Of a DNA stretch of 64,000 bases, positions 32,401 through 42,790 are shown piece after piece. The notes beneath the pieces were generated by a model that had not been told where the DNA came from, did not search any database, and saw only the letters and a list, made by a program, of their open reading frames with translations. A program made the translations under genes and the position numbers. The DNA is from Lepus europaeus (taxonomy: Eukaryota; Chordata; Mammalia; Lagomorpha; Leporidae). Positions within the stretch are counted from its first letter, which is position 1; every line of letters starts with the position of its first letter. The DNA lies in NCBI RefSeq assembly GCF_033115175.1, contig NC_084840.1, positions 77,143,179-77,207,178 on the forward strand, written 5' to 3'.

Positions 32401-34542
32401 AGCTTCTTCTGGGTCTCCCACACTGGTGCAGGGGCCCAAGGACTTGGGCCATCTTCCACTGCTTTCCCAGGCCATAGCAGAGAGCTGGATTGGAAGTGGA
32501 GCTTGAACCAGCACACATATGGGATGCTAGCACAGCAGGCGTTGGCTGTATCCACTATGCCACAGCACTGGCCCATCTTTTGTCCTAATAGAAAGAGCTG
32601 GTCAACCCAGGAAACTTATCAGATTCAGGCAATACCTGACTGATAACTTATATCTCAGGTTTGCAGATTTGCTGGAAGAACTCAGAGAATTTTCATGTCG
32701 TTACTATTTACATGGTGAGATTACAAAGTAAAATTAGCACAGCAAAAATGCATATGGAGGAAGTACAGAAGAACCATGGTACAAGCTTCTATGAGCTCCC
32801 TTACAGTGTAGTCATACAAAACACCACATTCCTCCACCACGAAATTATGACAACACATAAGGATTGCTGCTTCAATGAGGTCTTGAGATTTAACTTAATT
32901 ATTCACTGGAGACAGGTTATGTAGGCCTTCTGAACCAACCAAAATACCACTCTCCCACGGGAAAGCACAGCAACCAAAGTACCACTCTCCCACGGGAAAG
33001 CAGTTACACTTAAAACTCATTTCTCAAAGGAGTTCTGGTGCAACAACAACCTTATCAGTTAAGGAATGGGGTAAACTATGTCCACTAATCCTACCCAGGA
33101 ACCACTATGATAATAATCAATTCAAGAGACAACAGTCATTTACGTTAAATATTTTCTACACAGACACTCCGTTTGCATGAAAACACTAAACATTAAGCAT
33201 TATGCATAATCCTATCCTATACATTTATGTGTAAGAACTTAGCCATATCACACAAGAGTTGTTTAAACTAGGTGTCAGTCTTCAAATAAAAGGCACTTGT
33301 TTTAGGGTAGCTATAATTAGGACAAAATCAAAAAAATTTGGTTACATCTACAAAATTTCAATAAGGATTTGACAGTGTATTGGTTAAAGATCAGAAATGA
33401 AATCAGGCTTCATACCATTTGCTGTAAGAATTTGAGAAATTAATTACTTTTAATGAAATCCTAATGAACTAGATACTGGATGCCACTGTTCTCTCCTGAC
33501 ACCAATCCGGTGCTGACCTGGGGTTAGGGCAAAGAAATGAACTAAGGCTAAAGGTCTACTGGTGTCCTTCCTTATCCACGCCCTTCATGACACATTGCCC
33601 TGAAAATAACCAAGTCTTGTCACATGTCTCCAAAATGGCCCCTTTAAGATTTCCTTTTATCAAAGACATGAGAAAATGGGGACTTCAATTCTGAAGTAAT
33701 TGGTCCTTTGTTACACAATTTCAGGACCTAGGGATGATATTAGTGCTAAAAAATTCTCCTCAGTCTAATAAATTATCTGCTATACTGACTTTCATTTAGG
33801 AGAGCCCCAGATACCATTTTCTTAAAAAGAGCATACATTAATCAGGACCAGTAATTTAGACATACTCTTATTATGTTCCAATTATCCTCTAACACATTAT
33901 CTTTTCCTTTCTAGTATCTTCCCAGGTAAGACAGTAGTACTACATGAGAAAATCTGCTTAACCCCTGTCCGCTATTTGCAGCGTGATTCTCAGGGTTGCC
34001 CCAGAGCAGTTGAGTGTTCATGCCCTCTATCCCAGTAGTTTATCCACAGAAATGTCCATCTATGTAGTCTACTTGGAAGGAGAAAAAAATTCTTCAGCCA
34101 TGAAATGGAAAAGAAACCACTCCCATGGCTGTCAACCTTTAAAAAGACAGCTTCTTGACTTGACTTTCATCTTTTCTGCCAAACTGGGAAACATTAAAAA
34201 GGGGGGAATCCAGTACTGGTGAGAAAAATCAATAGGTGATCAAGAGATCAGAACCCGATGCAGAACTATGTCTAAGTACCCTCTGTCTTGTGCTCCAGGC
34301 TGGTGAAACTTAGAACAAACCATCCCCCACCCCTGCTCAGAGACACTGGAAAACAGGTCTTTAAATGCAGAACTAAGTAACTCCAATACTGACGTTGGTT
34401 TCCACTAATATACATTCTATTTCATTTTTACATTCAATCCTAAGAACACTATGTTTACCTCTATAGGTGCAGCAGTGCCAAATCCCAGTAGAGGTATGAT
34501 GTTACCATCATTTAATTCCATAACGTAACGTCTGGGATCCAT
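20428..34542 (-). CDS. AKR1C: AKR1C aldo-keto reductase, copy 1 (9 coding exons, complete)
   Basis: Coding exons on the minus strand: 34459-34542, 31924-32091, 31062-31178, 30234-30311, 29023-29145, 26279-26388, 25354-25519, 22388-22470, 20428-20470. The sum is 972 bases, 323 residues plus stop, exactly the AKR1C length and exon pattern, with GT/AG at every junction. Seen: tetrad Asp50, Tyr55, Lys84, His117; cofactor residues Ser166-Asn167, Gln190, Tyr216, Leu219, Ser221, Lys270-Ser271, Arg276, Glu279-Asn280; C-terminal loop ending NYPFSAEY. Known of the family: cytosolic (beta/alpha)8 barrel monomers that interconvert keto and hydroxy groups on steroids, prostaglandins and xenobiotics with NADP(H). 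Odd: Ala24 where most members have Tyr, Leu195 for Pro, Gly217 for Ser, Val218 for Ala, Phe49 for Ile. These lie in the substrate and cofactor pockets, so activity may differ from the norm. The start lies in a good context (A at -3, G at +4). No frameshift or stop is seen, so I infer a functional gene. The member number within rabbit AKR1C is unknown. Confidence 0.93.
20825..21165 (+). mobile_element. C-repeat SINE in intron 8 of copy 1
   Basis: Head GGCCGGTGCCACAGCTCTAT, B-box GTTCTAGTCCC, CT tract and A run; antisense to the gene. Confidence 0.88.
22388..22470 (-). CDS. AKR1C: AKR1C copy 1, exon 8
   Basis: Encodes residues 283-309 and the first two bases of Phe310, [11 protein letters not shown]...[11 protein letters not shown]. 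Donor GTAAGTG is optimal. This is the last helix and the start of the substrate-specificity loop C. Confidence 0.93.
23185..23590 (-). mobile_element. Old L1 3' end, antisense, in intron 7 of copy 1
   Basis: Antisense ORF2-end words (CATATGTCTTTTTGTACATGACTTATCAGC and TTTCATGGTGAAAACATACC), strongly diverged. Confidence 0.55.
23753..23940 (+). mobile_element. Short old SINE fragment in intron 7 of copy 1
   Basis: TTTTGTGGCACAGGAGGTTAAGCTGCCAC head and AAATAAGTAAATC tail; the middle is deleted. Confidence 0.65.
25354..25519 (-). CDS. AKR1C: AKR1C copy 1, exon 7
   Basis: Encodes the last base of Trp227 and residues 228-282, with the second signature [15 protein letters not shown] that binds the 2'-phosphate of NADP(H) through Lys270, Ser271 and Arg276. 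Acceptor TCCTAG, donor GTGATG. Confidence 0.95.
25670..26155 (+). mobile_element. Old L1 3' end in intron 6 of copy 1
   Basis: End of ORF2 (AAGACAAATATCATGCATTTTC) and full 3' region to a T/A-rich end; antisense to the gene. It accounts for most of the extra length of this intron compared with copy 2. Confidence 0.7.
26279..26388 (-). CDS. AKR1C: AKR1C copy 1, exon 6
   Basis: Encodes residues 191-226 plus two bases of Trp227. Reads [11 protein letters not shown] and [15 protein letters not shown], where the family norm is VECHPY and LVAYSALGS. So Pro195 is Leu, Ser217 is Gly and Ala218 is Val; the nicotinamide-stacking Tyr216 is kept. The GTAATG donor is weaker than usual. Confidence 0.93.
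26530..28010 (-). mobile_element. L1 5' half (ORF1 and start of ORF2) in intron 5 of copy 1
   Basis: Read on the minus strand: a 5' region, then an ORF1-like frame with its start at 27762 ([16 protein letters not shown], acidic and coiled-coil-like). This is followed by decayed ORF1, and the first part of ORF2 at about 26530-26650. The element has no 3' half, which is unusual for an L1 insertion and suggests a later deletion. Confidence 0.65.
27956..27977 (+). repeat. (CT)n microsatellite
   Basis: Eleven uninterrupted CT units. Confidence 0.85.
28058..28192 (-). mobile_element. SINE fragment, antisense
   Basis: CATCTTCCACTGCTTTCCCAG to CTACAACACCAGCCC; the tail half is missing. Confidence 0.7.
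29023..29145 (-). CDS. AKR1C: AKR1C copy 1, exon 5
   Basis: Encodes residues 150-190, with the aldo-keto reductase signature [14 protein letters not shown] (cofactor-binding Ser166, Asn167) and Gln190 at the 3' end. It differs from copy 2 at only one residue (Gln174 against Leu). Confidence 0.95.
29344..29675 (+). mobile_element. C-repeat SINE in intron 4 of copy 1
   Basis: Head GGCCGCTGCTGTGGTGCAGTG, body, CT tract and TTTCAAATAAATAAATAAATC tail. Confidence 0.85.
29802..30125 (-). mobile_element. C-repeat SINE in intron 4 of copy 1, with perfect target duplication
   Basis: GA tract near 29826, antisense body, and antisense head ending CATGGCGCCGGCC. Flanked by the 17-base direct repeat TCAAAATCAGGAATTTC at 29785-29801 and 30126-30142. 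Confidence 0.92.
30234..30311 (-). CDS. AKR1C: AKR1C copy 1, exon 4
   Basis: Encodes residues 124-149, [17 protein letters not shown]...ATWE, the loop-A region that varies most between members. Acceptor TTCCAG, donor GTGAG. Confidence 0.93.
30485..30510 (+). repeat. Short GT repeat
   Basis: About nine GT units in intron 3 of copy 1. Confidence 0.7.
31062..31178 (-). CDS. AKR1C: AKR1C copy 1, exon 3
   Basis: Encodes residues 85-123, starting [11 protein letters not shown], with catalytic His117 in DLYIIHFP. Phe118 matches the residue found in human AKR1C3. Acceptor TTTGCAG, donor GTAGGC. Confidence 0.95.
31924..32091 (-). CDS. AKR1C: AKR1C copy 1, exon 2
   Basis: Encodes residues 29-84, with catalytic Asp50 and Tyr55 in [14 protein letters not shown] and Lys84 as the last codon. 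Acceptor is CTAG, donor is GTATA. Val54 is the pocket residue that separates human AKR1C2 (Val) from AKR1C1 (Leu). Confidence 0.95.
32253..32576 (-). mobile_element. C-repeat SINE in intron 1 of copy 1
   Basis: Antisense tail ATTTATTTATTTATTTGAAA, antisense body, ending CACAGCACTGGCCC. Confidence 0.85.
32936..33005 (+). repeat. Two-copy 35-base tandem duplication
   Basis: Copies at 32936-32970 and 32971-33005 share TACCACTCTCCCACGGGAAAG and differ by about one substitution plus the ragged end. Confidence 0.8.
34459..34542 (-). CDS. AKR1C: AKR1C copy 1, exon 1
   Basis: Encodes residues 1-28, from [13 protein letters not shown] to AAPIE, followed by a GTAAAC donor. It holds the N-terminal hairpin and first barrel strand (PLLGFGT). 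Residue 24 is Ala instead of the usual steroid-contacting Tyr24. Confidence 0.93.
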
Positions 34543-34653
34543 TGTCTCCTCTCGGTGACTGCACAGTTCCTTCTGTCTTCTCAGTGTAGCCAGTCACGCG
34601 TCTTGACTTCTTAGGCCTTCAGAAGATGGTACCAGTAAGTGAATGACCTAATA

Positions 34654-34674
34654 CTTGTGCAATCATTAACCAAT
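34654..34674 (-). promoter_or_regulatory. Composite CCAAT / HNF1-like / C/EBP-like site upstream of AKR1C copy 1
   Basis: On the gene strand the sequence reads ATTGGTTAATGATTGCACAAG, 112-132 bases upstream of the ATG. It combines an inverted CCAAT box (NF-Y type), a GTTAATGATT block close to the HNF1 half-site consensus, and an ATTGCACAA block close to C/EBP. This fits the hepatic expression and NF-Y use reported for AKR1C promoters, but here it is sequence resemblance only. No TATA box is evident nearby. Confidence 0.4.
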
Positions 34675-34933
34675 GGCATGTGGACGGAATGGAGCTAAAA
34701 CAAATTCAACACTGTGGACAGTATTTCAATGAGTTAGTGGTTTTTTTTTTTTTTTAAATAGAAGAAGGTTTTTTCTTAAATGAACTACATGGAAATAAGG
34801 AAAACACACATTTTCAATGAAATTTCTGTTTATAATATCGTACCTAGTATTGAAAATAATTAATAGTTTTAATAATTGCAGGCTATTGATTATACTAGAA
34901 AATTCTGGATATGTGAACCCTAAGTGACAGCAG

Positions 34934-35125
34934 ATCATGGCTCAAGTACTTGGGTTCCAGACACCTATGTGGAAGACCCAGATTGACTTCTAAGCTCCTG
35001 GGTCATCCTGACCAACCTCTGTTGCAAAGATTCAAGGTATGAACTAGCGCACAGAAGATATATCGCTCTCTAGATCTCTGTGTATATGTCACATTTTTTT
35101 CTGTGTTTCTTTTAATAAAATGAAA
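34934..35125 (+). mobile_element. Diverged SINE fragment upstream of copy 1
   Basis: ATGGCTCAAGTACTTGGGTTCC body words and a decayed CT tract; the head is missing. It lies about 400 bases upstream of the copy 1 ATG. Confidence 0.55.
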
Positions 35126-35480
35126 ACAAATTAAATAAATATAAAACATGTCTTCAGTCAAAGCCAAATTCCTCACTTAGAATCTCTCATCATGCAGTTT
35201 AGAGAATGATAATATAATCTATAATATGCATAATTTTCCCAGTATTTCCTGCATTTCAATTTGCTGTTGCCTAAATTATGATACTTTTATGTCTTTGGTG
35301 CGATTCTAGTAATTTTCATGACTTCACCTTTTAACTAGGTGTCTTGCACAGATTGGGCAATGGAACGCTAATCTTTTGTACTTGAAAATGACAGCCTTAA
35401 CTGTTCCTGTTAGTCACAAATCTAGGATGTGCTGTCTTGTTGTATGTGAACTTTTCACAGATTTTTAAAAATATGAGCAT

Positions 35481-35800
35481 CGGGGCCAGCCCTGTGAAGC
35501 AGTGGGTTAATGCCCTGGCCTGAAGCACCAGCATCCCATATGGGTGCTGGTTCAAGACCTGGCTGCACCGCTTCTGATCCAGCTCTATGTTATGGCCTAG
35601 GAAAGCAGTAGAAGATGGCCCAAGTCCTTGGCCCCTGCACCCATGTGGGAGATCCAGAGTAAGCTCCTGGCTCCTGACTTCTGTTGCAGCCAGTTGGAAA
35701 GTGAGCCATAGGATAGAAGACCTCTCTCTCTCTTCTCTGCCTCTCCTCTTTCTGTGTAATGCTGACTTTCAAATAGATGAATAAATCTTAAAAAAAATAT
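35481..35800 (+). mobile_element. C-repeat SINE
   Basis: Head GGGGCCAGCCCTGTGAAGCAGTG, CT tract and TTTCAAATAGATGAATAAATC tail. Confidence 0.85.
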
Positions 35801-36129
35801 AAGCATCATCTTCCCTTGAGGAGTGGAGAGTCTACTGGAGAACCAGTCTGGAACTTTCTCCATGAACTGCTCAATAGATATCATTTTTTTCCATGTGGTG
35901 GTGGTTCCCATTAATTATTATGGCATTAAAGTGCTCAAATGGAATATTACATGGAACTTTCCCATTTAAATTTGATCTAATGTTTTAAATAGAATTGAAA
36001 AAATGTATAAGTCAATCAACATATTAGCTAAGTTTTCCAACACATGGTATAATGGGATGAAGATAGCAAAGTATTATATATTTCCAACTTGCCTTTGGAG
36101 ATTTGATGTGATTTTTTTTTTCAATTTCA

Positions 36130-36475
36130 CATATCTGAAACCATTCATAAATACACAACTGATCAAAAAGACAGGGTATGTGTCAAGAGATTTCACAAAT
36201 AAGGCCAGTGTAAGCAAATAATGAAGGATAGAATTAAAAGGGAGAGAATGATCCTGAGGGGGAAGCAGGACACACAGCAGACTCATAGAATGGCAAACGC
36301 CCAAAACAGCACTCCTGCCTCAGAATCAACCCTTGGGACATTCGGATCTGGCTAAAAGGTCCATGAGAGTCTCACAGGCATGGAAAGCCATGACACGGTG
36401 GCAAAAAACAATCTAAATGAAAGATCCTGGTGAACAAGACCCCAGCAGAAGGAACAGGCCAACAAGCATTAATTG
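36130..36475 (+). mobile_element. L1 3'-region fragment (both ends missing)
   Basis: Matches by eye the 11.37-11.66 kb block in reverse: GACTCATAGAATGGCA and CTCAGAATCAACCCTTGGGACATTCGG. Confidence 0.7.
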
Positions 36476-38029
36476 ATGCCACCTTTGATTCTTGGCTGGG
36501 CCTCTGTTTCCTCATCTTTCAAAAGTGGGAGGAACAACACGATTTCCAGTGTTTCCCATTTATCAACTCTTAGGGTTTTCTTCCTTCTTATTCACTATAA
36601 TCATTATTGGACATTAGCCTTTTGGTTTCACATTCTTGAGTTGGTAAAAATCATATATTTTATCATCAGGACCCGAAAATATTTGTATCATCTGAACCTG
36701 AGGTGCCTTAGGTACTTTATTGATCATGATGGGCTCTCAAGTTTCCCAACAATTATTAAAAGCATTTTAATTGCTTTGGTTCTTTGTTACTGCTGTTTTT
36801 GTAAAATCCTTCTGGCCACATAACTAAAAACCAAGGATTTGTTTTCTTTAGAAGCAGGTTGAACAGAAATTGCTTTATTTTCAGAAGCATGTCTTCATTA
36901 AAAACTTAGATTTCAAGAGAAACTCAAACGATCCACTGACACGATTATTTCAAACTAGCGAACCTAGGAAATAAAATACTTCAAAAATACTTTATTGATT
37001 TAATTTTGCTAGGGAACACAAACACATTGCATCAAATAAGGTCATTCATGAATTAACTAAAAATGTGTTTAAGTTGTGTTGCATTAGAATTTTATAATTT
37101 TTAAAAATTTTTCTGGGATCTGTGAAATCTTACAGAATTAATTGCTCCCTTATACTCTTATTCTATTTCTACGGCTTCATTGTAGGTTAGTGCATATTGA
37201 ATTATCATGTGTCCAATAAGCACAGGTTGAATTAATTCTCTTTGTTAATAATCATCTTAGTTAATTTACTGCAAATTGCTTTCATTTGACTTTTTAAGCA
37301 TTACTTTTCAATATCAAATTAAATACTGTTTTTGGTTGTTACTTTTAAGTAATTGTTACTTTACTATGTCCCTTCTTAACACGTGGTTACAAAAAATAAT
37401 ATGCATAGCTCAAAAATGCATCAATCTTCTTTTTTATTTCCCCATCCACAATGAAACTCTACCAATTTGATATTATGAGACAGATATTTAAGTCCTTGTG
37501 TACCTTGGCTTAACCTGGTTTGTGTTTCCAGGGCATTATATCCTTCTCTCAACTCTCCTGAGCTCATGATTTTTGGTTAATCCTTGTATTATGGATTAAA
37601 TCCTTGTATTATGGTCTTCTACGTTGTCTACCTTCATATGGTATAGTATGTCTAAATATCTATTGAAATGCCATGCACACAGATTAGAAGGCTTTTGCTA
37701 CACACACAAGCCTCATAGGTCAGTGTTTTACCACAACAACCTTTCCTATTGAACTCTGATTTCCTACTCTCCTCTTTATTATTTAACTCAAGTTTTCTAT
37801 AGATACAAGAAAAGAAAAGACCTGGAATGATTCTCCAGATAGAATGATCATTAGTTCCAAGTGACTGCAACTGCAGAGCCATGATCACTTCATCCACTGT
37901 CTGTAGCTATCACTCTCCTTCTATGTTTCATAAATACTAACCCTGTTATCTTTACAATGGTGCATCATATAGAAGATACAAAGCCTTACAGAAAGACATT
38001 TTTTCCTATTTTGATATTATTACAGCATC
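36476..38029. other. Unassigned AT-rich spacer
   Basis: No gene recognised. A short tandem copy of AATCCTTGTATTATGG lies at about 37579-37614. Confidence 0.4.
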
Positions 38030-38682
38030 AAGGTTTGAGGTGCATTGGCAGTGTGATCTCACTGTAAAGTGTTAATCAGCTGCCTGGAACAAAGAAGGCC
38101 TGGGACTGTGAACAATCCAACTGGCTCCAACATCACCTTCCTGCAATGACTCTAGCCATAAACATTCTATCACAACCATCCGGGGTGTCACTCTGGACTC
38201 TGGACTCCCAGTGGCACATTAACAGGGATCAAGTTTTCAATCCAAAACAAAGAGCAGTAAGAGATGGGAAAACATTCTCAGGGGACTTAGTAACAAGAGA
38301 CTCCAGATGCGCAAAACTGAAACACAGGAATATGAACAAAGAAGGCAATGTGACTCTCAAAAAGAACACAATGATACATTAATACTGCACCATGAATGGG
38401 GGACATTGGCAATGTGTCTAATAAGGAATTCAAAACAGTGACTGTAAGGTACTCAGTAACAGTTAAAAGATATAAGGCAATCCAAACAAGGATGTCTGCA
38501 AAGAGAGAGATTGAAAAAGGAGAAACAGGCGAAAGTCTTAGAAATGAAGTTTTCAATAAGTCAAACAACAACAACAACAAAGCACTACAGTGGAGAGCAT
38601 TAACAATACACTTGGTGAGGCAGGAGAAAAAAATATATGATCTAGAAGATAAGTCTTTTGACATAACTTGAGCAAAAAATAA

Positions 38683-38690
38683 GAAAGAAA

Positions 38691-38748
<58 letters not shown>

Positions 38749-38750
38749 AA
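38683..38750 (+). repeat. (AAAG)n microsatellite
   Basis: About 16 near-perfect AAAG units inside the old L1. The apparent serine/phenylalanine/leucine-rich frame on the minus strand here is only this repeat. Confidence 0.9.
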
Positions 38751-39689
38751 ATTGGAAAGACTGAAAACACTGCTTGGGATCCATGGGATAAAATCAAATG
38801 AACACATATATCAATCTTAGGACTTTTGAAAACTAAAACATAAAATGAATATCCTAAATTTGGAACTCCTCACCTTTAAAACACCAATTAGATTTATAGC
38901 AGATTTCCCATTAGAAACCCTACATTCAGGAGAGAATGGATTGATATAGTGTAAACCCTAAAAGAAAAAGTGACAACTCAGAATACCTTATCCAGGGACA
39001 CTCAGTTGTAGTGGAAGGGGGAAAAAGACCTTCTAAGACAAGCAAAAATTGAATTTATCACCACCTAGTAAAACTAACAAATAACACTTAAGCATGCACT
39101 ACACAGAAAACAAAGCCAACAGCATCATGAAGAATGTGAAGGCAGAAACCCCCCAGTACAATAACAAAGGAGATTCAAAAGAAATGATAGAAATATTTAT
39201 GGAAAAATTGGTGACCAAGTGATTATCAATAATAACCATGAATTTAAATGAATGAAAAATAAAAATCTATCGATACATTGCCTACAAGAAACACACTTCA
39301 CCATTAAAGTTACACATAGACTGAAAGTAAAAGGACAGAAAAAGGTACTCCATGCAAATGGAAATCAAAAATAAGCAGGGCTAGCTATTCTCATATAAGA
39401 CAAAATAGACTTGAAGACAAAAAACATTGAAAGAGACAAAGATGAGCATTGTGTAATGAATGAGGGATTGATCAATGCAACCAGATAATGTGACAACTGT
39501 AAATGCCTGTCCATCAATGTTAGGGCACTCGACTTTACCAGACATCAATGTATATAAAGGGAGACATAAGCTCCCATAAAAAAAGAATGGGTGATGTCAA
39601 CACCACATTTTCATCAATGGACAGATCAGCTAGACAAAAAAACCAACAGAACGTAGCAAAAACAGTGTTAAGAGGAAGTTTTAAAGCAA

Positions 39690-39880
39690 CCAACTAGCTC
39701 TTCATTTTACTGATACTTTTCATAGTTTTTTAAATTTCTGTTTTGTTCACTCTCTAATTTTATTTCTTCTTTCATTCTAGTAATTTTAGGTTTGATTTGT
39801 TCTTATTTTTAGGTCCTTGAAATGTTTCGTTCCATAATTTATTTGGTATCTTTCAATTATGTGATGTGGGCACAAATGAA
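39690..39880 (-). mobile_element. Inverted L1 ORF2 segment inside the old L1
   Basis: Antisense ORF2 words (CTAGCTCTTCATTTTACTGA, TTTAGGTTTGATTTGTTC) between plus-strand ORF2 on both sides. Confidence 0.6.
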
Positions 39881-40833
39881 TAAACATGATACATCACATC
39901 AACAAAATGAAGGCTAAAACCACCTGATTACCTCAGTAAGTGCGGAGGGTGTTTGATAAAATACAACATCATTTTCTGTTTTTAAAAAGAAACCTTTAAA
40001 TTTGGATATAAATGGAACACACCTCAACACAATTAAGGCAATTTATGGTAAACCCACAGCTCGCATCATATTGAATGGGGAAAAGTTGGAAGCAGTTCCA
40101 CTATGATCCGGACGAGAATGCCTACTCTCACCACAGTTATTGAATATAGTAATGGAAATTTTTGATAGAGCCATTTGGCAAGAAAAATAAATCAAAGGAA
40201 TAGGAATTGGAAATGAGGACGTTAAATTATCCTTGCTTGCACATGACAGGATCCTTTACCTATGAGCACCAAAAGATTCCACGAAGAGACTATTAGAACT
40301 CATAAGAGAATTCAGTGAAGTTGCAGGGCTAAAAATCAACAGAAAAAAATCATTATCATTCTTCTACATCAACAATGTTCTAGATGAAAAAGAACTTGTA
40401 AGCAGTCCCATTCAAACAGCTATAAAAAAGATGAAAAATAAGACATGCCGGTGAAGATGTGAAGAACAGGGAAAACTAACACGCTGTTAGTTTGATTGCA
40501 AATCAATGTAACTATTACGGAGATCCGAATGGCAGTTCCTCAAAACATGAAAAAAGATCTACCATATGACTCAGGTATCCCACTTCTGGGCAGATGTCTA
40601 AAATGCACTGTCATGTTAATTTCAGCATTATTTACAATAGTGAAGATACAGAATGAACCTAGGTGTGCACTGCTGGACGAAACCAGAAAGTGGTGTTACT
40701 GCACATTCAGTGTGAATGAATATTACCCCAAAATAAATTCTAAAATAAAAAATGCTGGTGAGGTTCTGGAGGGATTGAGGGATAGAGGGAAGTAGGGTGG
40801 AAAGTATCATTATACTCTTAAAAGTGTATTTGT

Positions 40834-41119
40834 TCCACCTGTGACGTCGGCATCCCATATGCGCCCCAGTTCCTGTCTCGGTTGCTCCTGTTCTGACCCA
40901 GCTTTCTGCCTATGGCCTGAGAAAGCAGTGGCCCCTGTAGCCACGTGGAGAGCCAGAAGAAGCACCTTGTTCCTGGATTCAGATCGGCCCAGCTCCGGCC
41001 ATTGCAAACATTTGGAAATGAACCAGCAGATGGAAGACCTCTCCCTCTCTATCTCTTCCTATGTTTGTAACAGTGCCTCTCAAATAAATAAATAAATCTT
41101 TAAAAAAAGAAAAAAAAAC
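40834..41119 (+). mobile_element. 5'-truncated SINE in the old L1
   Basis: Starts within the body (CACCTGTGACGTCGGCATCCC), with a CT tract and CAAATAAATAAATAAATC tail. Confidence 0.8.
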
Positions 41120-41582
41120 TAGAAAAATATATTTGCCATGTCACCCATCGACCCCGGTACTACCTGGTAAACACATGAAGATGTTGTCACAAAAAGATAC
41201 ATACATCAATATGTTTATAGCACCACTGTTTCCCATAGCTAAACTATAGAATCAACCAAGGTGTCCATCATCAGATGGATGAATAAAGAAAATATGCTTT
41301 ATGCACACAATAATTATTATTTAGCAATAAAAAATGAAATGCTATCATTTGCATCCTAATAGATGCAACTGGAGGACTTGTTGAGTGAAACAAGCCAGAC
41401 AAATATCACATGTTCTCCCTTATATATGGGAATTGAGATTAAAAAAGAAAGAAAGAGAAATAGAGAGAAAGAGAAAGACAAAGAAAAAACAAAATGCCTG
41501 TATGTATCAGTATTGCTGCAAATATAGTTTTCTAAAACTTTTTTGTATACCTTTGTCAAACTGCTGGTTAATAATGTTACAC

Positions 41583-41851
41583 TGTGGCCTGCATTGTGCT
41601 GTAGCCAGTAAAGCTGCCACCTACAACGCTGGCATCTCATATGGGCATCTCATATGTATCCAGGATATTCCACTTCTGATTCAGCTCCCTGCTAATGGCC
41701 TGGGAAAAACAGCAGCAGATGACCCAAGTGCTTGGGCCCCTGATACCCACGTGGGAGACCTGGGAGAAGCTCCTGGCTCCTGGCTCCTGGCTTCTGCCTG
41801 ACCCAGCCCTAGCAGTTGCAACAATCTGGAGAGTGAACCATGGAATGGAAA

Positions 41852-41888
<37 letters not shown>

Positions 41889-41963
41889 TTCTCTATCTCT
41901 TTCTCTCCCTGTAGCTCTCCTTCTCTATAATTCTTTCAAATAAATAAATAAATCTTTTTTTAA
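41583..41963 (+). mobile_element. SINE with CT expansion in the old L1
   Basis: Head GTGGCCTGCATTGTGCTGTAG, CT run at 41857-41884, and TTTCAAATAAATAAATAAATC tail. Confidence 0.82.
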
Positions 41964-42609
41964 AAGAATGTTACACTACTACAGTTTTAATGATCTGTGA
42001 TTAATTGAAAATTTACTCTATATGAGTGAAATGGTAATTTTTCCAGTCAATTAATATTTATAGTCATTGCCTATATTCCCATTAAATTAGGGTCTTTATT
42101 CTTTTTACTTTTTAAACTTCTTATTTGGAGAAGCATAAACCCTTGTTACTGTAATATAAATTTAAAATGTTTATTAAAAAGCAAAAGGAAAAAAAGAAAG
42201 GATGAAAAATGAAAGAAATAAAATGAAGGGGGTGGAGGAAGAGAGACTGAGGGAGGGTGGGATGGGTCATCACTATCTTCTTAAATTTGTATCTACCAAC
42301 TATTTTGAATTTTAAAAACTAATTAAAACCTAAAAGAAAAAAACTAAAATTTAAAATATTGTCTTATATTACTTACACACTTTCCAAAAGACTTTTAGAA
42401 ATCTGTACAGCCTGGTTCATTCTATGTATTATTCAGTAATTTAACATACTTGACATGTTAATGGCTTTAGGATGTTTTATGTATTTTAGTTTGCTTAATT
42501 TGGTGGTTATGTCTTCTAAGGGGATAAAATTAAACAATTCAAATTTATTTTAAATCCTAAAATATTGAGAAATGTGGAGTTGATATCCAGGGCATCATAT
42601 TATTTGAGG

Positions 42610-42790
42610 ATTTCTTTAATATTCAATGTTTTTTTTTACTTACGGTAAACAAATGTCATGTAGTTCATTTGTACAAATTTGAGGACATAAGTTAATTTCC
42701 ACTGGACCCTCCCTCCTGCCTGTGCCCCCACCCTTCCTCCTTCCTTTCTTATTCTCTCTCTGATATTCTATATCAGTGCATCCCCAGGAA
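42610..42790 (-). mobile_element. Old L1 3'-terminal fragment, antisense
   Basis: T run, ATGTAGTTCATTTGTACAAATTTGAGG, and a C-rich tract. Confidence 0.55.

Larger units (their letters stand above)
38030..42345 (+). mobile_element. Old, nearly full-length L1
   Basis: 5' region (38030-38390), ORF1-equivalent region (about 38390-39200) with an AAAG microsatellite, ORF2 from about 39240 to 41450, and a 3' region ending in A-rich sequence near 42340. Two SINEs and an inverted ORF2 piece interrupt it. No long frame survives. Confidence 0.7.

Noticed and set aside
32936-33005. Direct repeats as a possible CRISPR-like array
   Set aside because: Only two contiguous copies without spacers, in a eukaryotic intron.
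38287-38784. 165-codon frame rich in FLSFF repeats
   Set aside because: Translation of the AAAG microsatellite and L1 sequence.
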